This document shows positions 6,366 to 11,942 of a DNA stretch of 14,713 bases, one piece after another. Made by a program: the position numbers and the translations under genes. How positions within the stretch are numbered: position 1 is the stretch's first letter; each line of letters opens with the position of its first letter. Source of the DNA: an uncultured Eubacteriales bacterium (GTDB taxonomy: Bacteria; Bacillota; Clostridia; Oscillospirales; Oscillospiraceae); the NCBI GenBank assembly GCA_900549405.1, contig URNZ01000048.1, positions 1 to 14,713 of the forward strand, in the 5' to 3' direction. The notes under the pieces are model-generated. The model searched no databases. It saw only the letters and a list, made by a program, of their open reading frames with translations, and had not been told where the DNA came from.

Positions 6366-6653
6366 TTACTGGGCGATCTCCTCAACGATGGAGACCTGCT
6401 TGCGATCCTTGCCCAGACGCTCGAACTTGACCTTGCCGGTCTTCAGAGCGAACAGGGTATCATCGCTGCCCTTACCCACGTTGACACCGGGGTGAATGTG
6501 GGTGCCGCGCTGGCGGACAATGATGTTGCCGGCCAGAACATACTGACCGTCGCCCCGCTTCACGCCAAGGCGCTTGGCCTCGGAATCGCGGCCGTTACGG
6601 GTGGAACCAACGCCCTTTTTGTGGGCGAAAAACTGCAAACCGATATTCAGCAT
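6366..6653 (-). CDS. rpmA: 50S ribosomal protein L27
   Basis: Protein of 95 residues. L27 sits at the peptidyl-transferase centre, its N-terminus reaching the acceptor end of the P-site tRNA. The sequence begins [20 protein letters not shown], that is, the Firmicutes N-terminal extension ending in LQFFA, which must be cut off after Ala10 by the Prp protease before L27 works. The body has the usual [17 protein letters not shown] and [25 protein letters not shown] at 6653 is preceded by GGAGGTG 7 bases upstream, inside the end of prp (gap 4 bases), so translation is coupled. A strong terminator follows. Firm. Confidence 0.97.
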   Translation of the reverse strand: MLNIGLQFFAHKKGVGSTRNGRDSEAKRLGVKRGDGQYVLAGNIIVRQRGTHIHPGVNVGKGSDDTLFALKTGKVKFERLGKDRKQVSIVEEIAQ

Positions 6654-6657
6654 AAAC

Positions 6658-6987
6658 TTACACCTCCAAGACAGAAATATAGTCGGGGTACTCCTCGGCC
6701 AACTGGACGAAGTGGACCATCAGCGCCGTCAGCAGTGCCTGACAGGTGCTCTCGTTGGTCTGGCCCAGGGTGCTGGGGAGCTTCAGGGTGATGGACGCAT
6801 CTTTGTCCCGCACTTTCACGGCGGCCTCCAGCCCCAGCACGTCGTTGATGGCGCACTCGGTCAGGCGGACGGCGCTGGTGATGGCGGCGCAGACGATGTC
6901 CTCGCCCTGGGGGGCGTATCCGCTGTGGCCCTTGACTTCAAAGCCCACGATGCGGCTGCCCTCGGAACAGAAGGTCACGGTGGTCAT
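6658..6987 (-). CDS. prp: Ribosomal-processing cysteine protease Prp
   Basis: Protein of 109 residues (YsxB family). Prp removes the N-terminal extension of L27. The catalytic His is in GHSGYA (His21) and the catalytic Cys in DIVCAAIT (Cys33), the invariant pair of the family. The gene lies between rplU and rpmA as in nearly all Firmicutes, its ATG directly abutting the rplU stop codon and its own end holding the rpmA ribosome binding site. The substrate's LQFFA cleavage motif is intact in the neighbouring rpmA. Firm. Confidence 0.95.
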   Translation of the reverse strand: MTTVTFCSEGSRIVGFEVKGHSGYAPQGEDIVCAAITSAVRLTECAINDVLGLEAAVKVRDKDASITLKLPSTLGQTNESTCQALLTALMVHFVQLAEEYPDYISVLEV

Positions 6988-7299
6988 TTAAGCCTTGATC
7001 GCGCCGATCTGCACCTTGGTGTAGGGCTGACGATGGCCCTGACGCTTGCGGTAGCCCTTCTTGGGGGTATACTTGAAGATACGGATCTTCTTGCCCTTGC
7101 CATTCTTCACGACGGTGGCGTCCACAGAAGCGCCCTCCACGGTGGGAGCGCCGAAGGTGGCCTTGTCGCCATCCAGAACGGCCAGCACCTGGTCGAACAC
7201 CACGCTCTGACCGGCCTCGGCCTCCAGCTTCTCGATGAACAGGACGTCGCCCTCGCTCACCTTATACTGCTTGCCGCCGGTAACAATGATTGCCTGCAT
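6988..7299 (-). CDS. rplU: 50S ribosomal protein L21
   Basis: Protein of 103 residues, normal for L21, which binds 23S rRNA and contacts L20. It starts [18 protein letters not shown] and ends with the L21 signature [18 protein letters not shown] followed by IGAIKA. The ATG at 7299 is chosen because AAGGAG lies 9 bases upstream; an ATG 18 bases earlier would overlap that ribosome binding site and add residues that the family lacks. First gene of the cluster, preceded by a structured leader of about 97 bases and a strong promoter, consistent with L21 leader control in other Firmicutes. Firm. Confidence 0.97.
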   Translation of the reverse strand: MQAIIVTGGKQYKVSEGDVLFIEKLEAEAGQSVVFDQVLAVLDGDKATFGAPTVEGASVDATVVKNGKGKKIRIFKYTPKKGYRKRQGHRQPYTKVQIGAIKA

Positions 7300-7396
7300 T
7301 TGTTTCAACTCCTTCACTACGGACTCGCTCTCCTGGGAGGGGGTTTATTTACCCCGCTTGTCCATCTGAACGCACAGATGTCCCACTCAAAGCGGC
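7300..7396 (-). promoter_or_regulatory. Structured 5' leader of rplU, probable L21 leader
   Basis: Between promoter and start codon the minus-strand RNA can form CATCTG-TGCGTT-CAGATG (7380 to 7363) enclosed by CCGCTT (7395-7390) with AAGCGG (7359-7354). A second hairpin, GGGG-TAAATAAA-CCCC (7355-7340), shares bases with the outer stem, so the two are mutually exclusive. CTCC segments near 7331-7341 could mask the AAGGAG site. Conserved L21 leaders upstream of rplU are known in low-GC Gram-positives, thought to bind a ribosomal protein; assignment to that family is by position and architecture. Confidence 0.65.
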
Positions 7397-7402
7397 TCTG
7401 TT

Positions 7403-7431
7403 ATTTTATCAGCACGCCCGCCCTCTGTCAA
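7403..7431 (-). promoter_or_regulatory. Strong sigma-A promoter of the rplU operon
   Basis: Minus-strand TTGACA (7431-7426), 17-base spacer, TAAAAT (7408-7403): 11 of 12 consensus bases. A/T tracts centred near 7448, 7458 and 7467, about one helical turn apart, lie upstream and could bend the DNA. Confidence 0.92.
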
Positions 7432-7470
7432 TAGCTCCGGCGGGATTTTTGGGGGATTTTGAAAAATTTT

Positions 7471-8106
7471 TTATGTTTCCCCGGCCAGGCGGCGGACATA
7501 GCCCACCAGGTTCCGGGTGATGCGTCCGGTCAGGCCCCAGATCACCCGGTCCCGCCAGCGGTAGACGGGCACGGTCTCCCGCCCCAGACGCCAGGCATAG
7601 TCCCGGGGGATGCCTGCCTGCTCATAGGGGAAGTCGGTCCCGGGATTTGGCACCAGGTCATAGCTCAAATCCAGGGGCGGGTTCTTCAGGAAGAAGTCCA
7701 GGGGGACGAAAAAGGTCTCGGCCACCTCCGCGGGGCTGGGGCGCATGTGCTCCACTGCCTCCCGGTCTATTTTCGCGGCCACGGCGTGCATGAGAAAGCC
7801 CGCCCGGTGGGCGATGAAGTCCAGCCGTCCCAAGATCTGAATCGCCTGGGGCGGGATGGCCAGCTCCTCCCAGGTCTCCCGCAGGGCGCACTCCTCCGGG
7901 GTCTCCCCCGCCTCCATCCGGCCCCCGGGGAAGCAGATCTCCCCCGGCTGACTGCGCAGGGTGCGGGCCCGGACCTCATAGAGCAGGGACAGGCCCTCCT
8001 CCCCCTCCACCAGGGGGACCAGCACAGAGAACTCCCCCCGCTTGTCCATCAGGTCGGGCTGCCGCCCCGCCAAAAGCCGGGCCAAGTCATCAGTCAGCTG
8101 GGCCAT
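7471..8106 (-). CDS. Nudix hydrolase, probable CoA pyrophosphatase
   Basis: Protein of 211 residues. The Nudix box GRMEAGETPEECALRETWEE (62-81) fits Gx5Ex7REUxEExGU except that the last Gly is Ala83. Directly before it, RARTLRSQPGEICFPGG (46-62) matches the NuCoA motif (LRxxxGxxxFPGG), which marks the NUDT7/YeaB group that splits CoA and acyl-CoA into phosphopantetheine and 3',5'-ADP. ATG at 8106 has GGAAGGAGGGAG just upstream; a longer in-frame extension to 8193 would cross the argS terminator and has no ribosome binding site. The gene starts about 16 bases after the T-run of that terminator, leaving no space for a promoter, so it may rely on read-through from argS. It ends 39 bases before the rplU promoter with no clear terminator. 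Confidence 0.88.
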   Translation of the reverse strand: MAQLTDDLARLLAGRQPDLMDKRGEFSVLVPLVEGEEGLSLLYEVRARTLRSQPGEICFPGGRMEAGETPEECALRETWEELAIPPQAIQILGRLDFIAHRAGFLMHAVAAKIDREAVEHMRPSPAEVAETFFVPLDFFLKNPPLDLSYDLVPNPGTDFPYEQAGIPRDYAWRLGRETVPVYRWRDRVIWGLTGRITRNLVGYVRRLAGET

Positions 8107-8121
8107 AAGCTCCCTCCTTCC

Positions 8122-8153
8122 AAAGAAAAGCCGCCGCACAGCAGTACGGCGGC
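8122..8153 (-). terminator. Intrinsic terminator after argS
   Basis: GCCGCCG (8153-8147) pairs with CGGCGGC (8136-8130) around a 10-base loop, followed on the minus strand by TTTTCTTT. The Nudix ribosome binding site begins almost at once afterwards. Confidence 0.75.
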
Positions 8154-8160
8154 AATTTTT

Positions 8161-8183
8161 CATTCCCCCCGTTGGGGGGAATG
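8161..8183 (-). repeat. Perfect C/G hairpin after the argS stop
   Basis: CATTCCCCCC-GTT-GGGGGGAATG, a 10-bp perfect stem with a 3-base loop, 6 bases after the argS stop. On the minus strand it is followed by AAAAATT rather than a T-run, so it probably acts as an mRNA end-stabilising structure or as the first part of a double terminator. Same design as 9978-9998. Confidence 0.75.
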
Positions 8184-8189
8184 ATTTTA

Positions 8190-9938
8190 TCACATTTTTT
8201 CGGGTGCGGACACGCCCAGCAGGCCCAGGCCGTTGGCCAGGACGGCGCGGACGGTGTCGGCCAGCTTCAGGCGGGCCAGCAGCAGGTGCTGCTCCTCCCC
8301 CTTGATGCGGCAGGCGTTATAGAACCGGTGGAAGTCCCCGGCCAGGGCCACCAGATAGCGGTTGATGCGGCTGGGGTCATAGTCCCGGGCGGCCAGGTGC
8401 AGCTCCTCGGGATACTGAGCCAGGGCCTTCACCAGGGCCAGCTCCTCGGGGGCATTCAGCAGAGCGGCGTCCACGTTGGCGGCGGCGGGGACGGCGGAGC
8501 CCTCCTCGGCCAGGCGGGCCGTCAGGGAGCAGATACGGGCGTGGGCATACTGGACATAGTACACCGGGTTCTCGCTGTCCTGGCGCACGGCCAGGTCCAG
8601 GTCAAAGTCCAGGGGGCTGGTGGAGGCCCGGGAGTTGAAGAAATACCGGGCGGCGTCCACGCTGATCTCGTCCAGCAGATCGTGGAGGGCGATGGCCTTG
8701 CCGGAGCGCTTGGACATGCGCACGGGCTTGCCGTCCTGCATCAGGTTCACCAGCTGCATCAGCACCACCACCAGGCGCTCAGAGCCGTTCAGGCCCAGGC
8801 CGTCCAGGGCGGCCTGGAGGCGAGCCACATGGCCGTGGTGGTCGGCGCCCCAGATGTTGATGGCCACGTCGAAGTTGCGCACGGCCAGCTTGTTCCGGTG
8901 ATAGGCGATGTCGGCGGCGAAATAGGTGTAAAAGCCGTTGGCCCGGCGGAGCACGTCGTCCTTCAGGTCCAGCTTGTCCACCTGCTCCTGGGTCTTGCCC
9001 TCCCGCAGATACTTCTCCTTCAGCAGCTGGGTGGTGTTCAGCCACAGGGCCCCGTCCTTCTCATAGGTATAGCCGCGCTCCCCCAGCAGGGCCACCGTCT
9101 CGGCCACATAGCCGGACTGGTGCAGGGTGGACTCGAAGAACCACTGGTCGTACTCGATGCCATAGCGCTTCAGGTCGGCCTTCATATTGGGGATGTTCAC
9201 AGACAGGCCGTATTCGGACAGCTTGTCCAGCCGCTCCTCCTCGGGCAGCTGAAGCCAGCTGTCCCCGTGGGCGGCGTACACCGCCTGGGCCAGGGCCTTG
9301 ATGTCGTCCCCGTGATAGCCCTCCTCGGGGAAGGGCACGTTCTCCTCCCCCTGGATGAGCTGGCGATAGCGGGCATCGATGGACACGGCAAACTTGTGGA
9401 TCTGGTTGCCGGCATCGTTCACATAGAACTCCTTCCAGGTGTCCCAGCCGTCCCGGCGCAGCACGTTGGCCAAGGTGTCGCCCAGCACGCCGCCGCGGGC
9501 GTTGCCCATGTGCATGGGGCCGGTGGGGTTGGCGGAGACGAACTCCACCATCACCCGCTTGCCGTGGCCCTCGTCCCCGGAGCCATAGGCTGCGCCCTGG
9601 ACCTCCACGGCGGACAGCACGTCGCCAAACCACTTGGGGCCCAGCGTGAAGTTCAAAAATCCGGGCCCGGCGATCTCCACCTTCTGAAAGAAGCTGCCCT
9701 CCAGCTCCAGGTTGTCCACGATGGCCTGGGCGATGGCCCGGGGGGCCATGTGCATGGCCTTGGCCCCGGCCATGGCAAAGGATGTGGCATAGTCCCCGTG
9801 GGCGGTGTCCTTGGGGATCTGGATGGTGGCGTTCACCTCCACCCCGGCGGGCAGAACGCCGGCCTGGGCCGCCTTCTCATAGGCGGCCTGGGTCAGTTGG
9901 GCCACCTGCTGCCGGGCGGCCTGGATCATGTTGCTCAT
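8190..9938 (-). CDS. argS: Arginyl-tRNA synthetase
   Basis: Protein of 582 residues, class I aminoacyl-tRNA synthetase that charges tRNA-Arg with arginine using ATP; unusually for class I it needs the tRNA for amino acid activation. The N-terminal additional domain recognising the tRNA elbow covers about 1-115. The HIGH motif appears as HMGN (143-146) within SANPTGPMHMGNARGG, and MSKRSG (408-413) corresponds to KMSKS. The C-terminal DALR anticodon-binding domain ends the protein (about 460-582). ATG at 9938 has AAAGGTGAT 4 bases upstream; upstream in-frame codons run into the ywiB-like gene and the 9978 hairpin and lack a ribosome binding site. It follows the ywiB-like gene with a 76-base gap, as in Bacillus, and probably shares its promoter. 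Firm. Confidence 0.97.
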   Translation of the reverse strand: MSNMIQAARQQVAQLTQAAYEKAAQAGVLPAGVEVNATIQIPKDTAHGDYATSFAMAGAKAMHMAPRAIAQAIVDNLELEGSFFQKVEIAGPGFLNFTLGPKWFGDVLSAVEVQGAAYGSGDEGHGKRVMVEFVSANPTGPMHMGNARGGVLGDTLANVLRRDGWDTWKEFYVNDAGNQIHKFAVSIDARYRQLIQGEENVPFPEEGYHGDDIKALAQAVYAAHGDSWLQLPEEERLDKLSEYGLSVNIPNMKADLKRYGIEYDQWFFESTLHQSGYVAETVALLGERGYTYEKDGALWLNTTQLLKEKYLREGKTQEQVDKLDLKDDVLRRANGFYTYFAADIAYHRNKLAVRNFDVAINIWGADHHGHVARLQAALDGLGLNGSERLVVVLMQLVNLMQDGKPVRMSKRSGKAIALHDLLDEISVDAARYFFNSRASTSPLDFDLDLAVRQDSENPVYYVQYAHARICSLTARLAEEGSAVPAAANVDAALLNAPEELALVKALAQYPEELHLAARDYDPSRINRYLVALAGDFHRFYNACRIKGEEQHLLLARLKLADTVRAVLANGLGLLGVSAPEKM

Positions 9939-9977
9939 ATTATCACCTTTTCTATCAAAATCAAACTCACACATTGT

Positions 9978-9998
9978 TCCCGCCCCGTTGGGGCGGGA
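9978..9998 (-). repeat. Perfect GC hairpin between ywiB-like gene and argS
   Basis: TCCCGCCCC-GTT-GGGGCGGGA, a 9-bp perfect stem with a 3-base loop, no T-run. It lies in the 76-base gap between the two co-transcribed genes and could adjust mRNA stability or relative expression. Together with 8161-8183 it brackets argS. Confidence 0.75.
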
Positions 9999-10014
9999 GC
10001 GCATATCAAGGGCC

Positions 10015-10458
10015 TTACTGCCGCAGGGTGGCTCCGTTGGCCTCCCGCACCTTGATCTGAAACACGCTGCGTCCGGCGATGGCGTGGTCGATCTCGATGG
10101 CATAGTCGATCTCGATGTCGCCCCCCTTGTCGCTCAGGTCGGCCAGCAGGTGCCGGGTATTCACTCCAACGGACATTGCACCATAAGGTGTATTGTACAT
10201 AGAGAGATGCCGCCGCCCCTCCTGAAAGACCATCTGAGAGTTGAACTCCCCCATGCGCATCAGGGTCACCTGCTCCCCCTCCACCTGGATGGTGGTCAGG
10301 GTGCCCTCCAGGCCGGTGATCTCGCTCTCCTGATAGCTGAGAGTGTAACCGGCCTTGTCCTTCATCAGGCGGCCCGCTGTCACCAGCTCCACGGTGTCCG
10401 GGTCGTTGCCCTCGTATTTCTGCATCCCCTTGATGGAGATGACCACGTCTTTTTCCAT
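10015..10458 (-). CDS. DUF1934 (YwiB-like) beta-barrel protein
   Basis: Protein of 147 residues of the DUF1934 family, typified by Bacillus YwiB, whose fold is a calycin-like beta-barrel; no biochemical function is established. The sequence is an alternating beta pattern: DVVISIKGMQ (4-13), ELVTAGRLMK (24-33), YTLSYQESEITGLEGTLTTI (38-57), then VFQEGRRHLSMYNTPYGAMS, the family core. It has no signal peptide or membrane segment and is probably cytosolic. ATG has GGAGG 7 bases upstream. It lies directly before argS, as in Bacillus and many Firmicutes, which suggests a link to translation that has not been shown. The promoter at 10520-10548 serves both. Confidence 0.87.
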   Translation of the reverse strand: MEKDVVISIKGMQKYEGNDPDTVELVTAGRLMKDKAGYTLSYQESEITGLEGTLTTIQVEGEQVTLMRMGEFNSQMVFQEGRRHLSMYNTPYGAMSVGVNTRHLLADLSDKGGDIEIDYAIEIDHAIAGRSVFQIKVREANGATLRQ

Positions 10459-10519
10459 TGTTCCGCCTCCAAATGGCTCTCATTCCCACGTTCGCCCAGA
10501 GACGTCCACAGGTGGGGGT

Positions 10520-10548
10520 ATTATACACGCTTTGCCCCCGCTTGTAAA
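10520..10548 (-). promoter_or_regulatory. Sigma-A promoter of ywiB-like gene and argS
   Basis: Minus-strand TTTACA (10548-10543), 17-base spacer, TATAAT (10525-10520): 11 of 12 consensus bases. The leader of about 55 bases contains a small CCAC-CT-GTGG hairpin but no visible T-box or attenuator. Confidence 0.9.
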
Positions 10549-10621
10549 GGCTGGGGGCCCAAATTCAGGCAGAGTTTATTTTATGCCATTTCCACCGGAA
10601 TGACAAGGGGAAATTTTTCTT

Positions 10622-10653
10622 CCATTTGACAAATGGGCCCCGCCGATTATAAT
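10622..10653 (+). promoter_or_regulatory. Consensus sigma-A promoter with inverted repeat over the -35
   Basis: TTGACA (10626-10631), 16-base spacer, TATAAT (10648-10653): 12 of 12 consensus bases. The -35 lies inside a perfect inverted repeat CCATTT-GAC-AAATGG (10622-10636), well placed for a repressor that would block RNA polymerase. Confidence 0.9.
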
Positions 10654-10696
10654 AAGAATGACCCAGTTTCTAACTCCAGGAAAGGAGGTCCCATCT

Positions 10697-11110
10697 ATGA
10701 AGCTGGAATTGAGCAAAAAACAGTTTCGCCGTCTGCTGGACCTGGTCTACATCGGCAACTGGATCTTAAACTCCACCCGGGGGCAGGAGCGCTTTGCCGA
10801 CTATGACGAGGTGGAAAGCCTGGTCTTTGCCCGGGCCGCCATCGAGGGCATGCCCGGCCTGGCCGAGCTGTATCAGGGGGAGATCGTCCCCTCCCGCGCC
10901 TTTGTAGAGGGCGGCATCCACGAGGCCATCGCCGAGTATGAAAACAACGTCTTTTTCGACATCCTGGCCGAGGACCTGGCCCGCCGGGACATGGACGACG
11001 TGCCCATCGACGAGAGCAACTACGCCGAACTCACCAGCCGCATTGATGCCTACATCGCCGAATTTGAAGAACACGGCACAGATAACGTGCTGGTGGATAT
11101 CGACACCTGA
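10697..11110 (+). CDS. Unrecognised acidic protein, 137 residues
   Basis: Soluble, strongly acidic protein with no signal peptide or membrane helix. It starts MKLELSKKQFRRLLDLVYIG and has NWILNSTRGQERFADYDEVE (21-40); the rest is mainly predicted helix rich in Glu and Asp, ending in DIDT. ATG at 10697 is chosen because AAAGGAGG is placed about 10 bases before it; a longer in-frame start at 10658 lies almost at the transcription start. It is a single-gene unit with a perfect consensus promoter and a strong terminator, so it is probably abundant. I have a faint recollection of hypothetical Firmicutes proteins with the same LvYxGNW start, but can name no family or function. It is not a membrane or DNA-binding protein by any motif visible. 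Confidence 0.85.
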   Translation: MKLELSKKQFRRLLDLVYIGNWILNSTRGQERFADYDEVESLVFARAAIEGMPGLAELYQGEIVPSRAFVEGGIHEAIAEYENNVFFDILAEDLARRDMDDVPIDESNYAELTSRIDAYIAEFEEHGTDNVLVDIDT

Positions 11111-11120
11111 ACTTTACAGA

Positions 11121-11151
11121 AAAACAGCCGCTGAGCAAGCGGCTGTTTTTT
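11121..11151 (+). terminator. Intrinsic terminator after the acidic protein gene
   Basis: A perfect 12-bp stem, AAAACAGCCGCT (11121-11132) with AGCGGCTGTTTT (11138-11149), 5-base loop and a run of six T. The next promoter begins only 7 bases later. Confidence 0.95.
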
Positions 11152-11157
11152 CGTCTA

Positions 11158-11186
11158 TTGACGCAGTTCCCAAAAGCCTTTATAAT
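11158..11186 (+). promoter_or_regulatory. Sigma-A promoter of the tandem small membrane proteins
   Basis: TTGACG (11158-11163), 17-base spacer, TATAAT (11181-11186): 11 of 12 consensus bases. The AT-rich leader to the first start codon is about 80 bases long. Confidence 0.88.
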
Positions 11187-11273
11187 GCAAATATAGACAA
11201 TCGTCGTCATGAAATCTCAAACCAATCAGTCGATATTCACAACACTCATGTGGTCTTTGCGGAGGTGACCTCG

Positions 11274-11435
11274 ATGCTGCTGCTGAAACTAGGCTCCATC
11301 GCCATCGTCCCCGTCATCTACAGCGTCGTGCTGGGCGAGGACGCGTTCTTCGAACGGATGCGCGTGCAGGGCGAGCTGCTCAAGATGCTCTTTTTGACCT
11401 TTTATGTGACTGTACTCTTCTTCCACATTCTCTGA
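11274..11435 (+). CDS. Small two-helix membrane protein, first tandem copy
   Basis: 53 residues, not recognised as any named family. Residues 2-20 (LLLKLGSIAIVPVIYSVVLG) and 38-53 (MLFLTFYVTVLFFHIL) are hydrophobic and probably span the membrane; the link between them is charged, with RMRVQGELLK at 28-37. The ATG has GGAGGTGA 5 bases upstream. The second copy begins 30 bases after its stop and shares 34 of 52 aligned residues (my hand alignment). The pair has its own near-consensus promoter and ends in a hairpin. Conservation of both reading frames after duplication, each with a ribosome binding site, argues that the proteins are made. Small signalling, toxin-like or membrane-complex subunit roles are possible, but nothing in the sequence decides. 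Confidence 0.8.
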   Translation: MLLLKLGSIAIVPVIYSVVLGEDAFFERMRVQGELLKMLFLTFYVTVLFFHIL

Positions 11436-11465
11436 CTGCAAATCAGCATCGTGAGGTGAATGCGA

Positions 11466-11654
11466 ATGACAACAGAACTTCAGGTATTGTTGACTTTGGG
11501 GTCCATCGCCATCGTGCCTACCATTTACCGCGTGATACTGGGCCAGGAGAAGTTCTCCCAGCGGATGCGCATCCAGGGCGAACTGTTCAAACTGCTCTTT
11601 CTGACCTTTTATGCCACGCTGTTTTTCTTCCAAATCTTTGGCCGGATTAGATAA
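11466..11654 (+). CDS. Small two-helix membrane protein, second tandem copy
   Basis: 62 residues, paralogue of the preceding gene. Shared blocks are LGSIAIVP (11-18), RMRIQGEL (33-40, Val to Ile) and LFLTFY (43-48); differences cluster in the loop (EDAFFE becomes QEKFSQ) and at the end, where this copy adds a basic GRIR tail. Two hydrophobic segments, about 7-25 and 42-58, flank the charged link, and the basic tail would favour a cytoplasmic C-terminus. I chose the ATG at 11466 because GAGGTG is 7 bases upstream; the ATG at 11460 overlaps that site. The aligned identity with copy one is about 65 percent by eye. Function unknown. Confidence 0.8.
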   Translation: MTTELQVLLTLGSIAIVPTIYRVILGQEKFSQRMRIQGELFKLLFLTFYATLFFFQIFGRIR

Positions 11655-11656
11655 AC

Positions 11657-11698
11657 AAGATGCCCGATGTAGTTGAAATTAACTACACCGGGCATCTT
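11657..11698. terminator. Hairpin between tandem membrane genes and the 66-residue gene
   Basis: AAGATGCCCG pairs with CGGGCATCTT, continuing after one mismatch into TGTAGTT with AACTACA around a 6-base loop. It lies between two convergent genes, 3 bases after one stop and 7 before the other, and can act as a shared terminator. T-runs are short on both sides, though CTTTTTTC follows on the plus strand. Confidence 0.75.
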
Positions 11699-11704
11699 AA
11701 ACTG

Positions 11705-11905
11705 TTAACCTTTTTTCTTTTTTAAGTATGCTTTCGTTTGAATTATCGCCACGCAAAGCGAAGTCAAGACACATACAAAGTGCAACTTTGTCAATGTAGA
11801 CATCTGCGTTCCGTGATAAAAGTCAAGGAGCAGGGCTATACTCCATACTCCCGTACAGAAGAACCACAGAATCATTGGCATCTTTGAGATTTTTTTGTTC
11901 TTCAT
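11705..11905 (-). CDS. Unrecognised 66-residue membrane protein
   Basis: Small protein with a basic start (MKNKKISK), two hydrophobic segments (about 11-28, MILWFFCTGVWSIALLLD, and 41-56, LHFVCVLTSLCVAIIQ) and a KKKKG end, which predicts a helical hairpin with both ends in the cytoplasm. ATG has GAGGTG 5 bases upstream. It begins 37 bases after znuB on the same strand without an obvious promoter, so it may be the last gene of the zinc uptake operon. Its base composition is clearly more AT-rich than the surrounding genes, with many AAA and TTT codons, which may point to a separate origin. I recognise no family; a link to zinc uptake is only positional. Confidence 0.75.
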   Translation of the reverse strand: MKNKKISKMPMILWFFCTGVWSIALLLDFYHGTQMSTLTKLHFVCVLTSLCVAIIQTKAYLKKKKG

Positions 11906-11942
11906 TTGTCCACCTCATTTCTTAAAAAATTAAATCTTTACT

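Noticed and set aside
8172..10055. Plus-strand open frame of 627 codons antisense to argS
   Set aside because: Low-complexity Gly/Val/Leu/Gln/His translation caused by GC-rich codon use of argS on the other strand; no domain and no ribosome binding site.
10938..11273. Longer N-terminal extension of the first tandem membrane protein
   Set aside because: The frame is open far upstream through a terminator and a promoter; the ATG at 11274 with GGAGGTGA before it is the sensible start.
11289..11633. Minus-strand 114-codon frame spanning both tandem small genes, with an internal repeat
   Set aside because: Its repeat simply reflects the tandem duplication on the plus strand, and no ribosome binding site precedes it. 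The plus-strand proteins look like real membrane proteins, this one does not.
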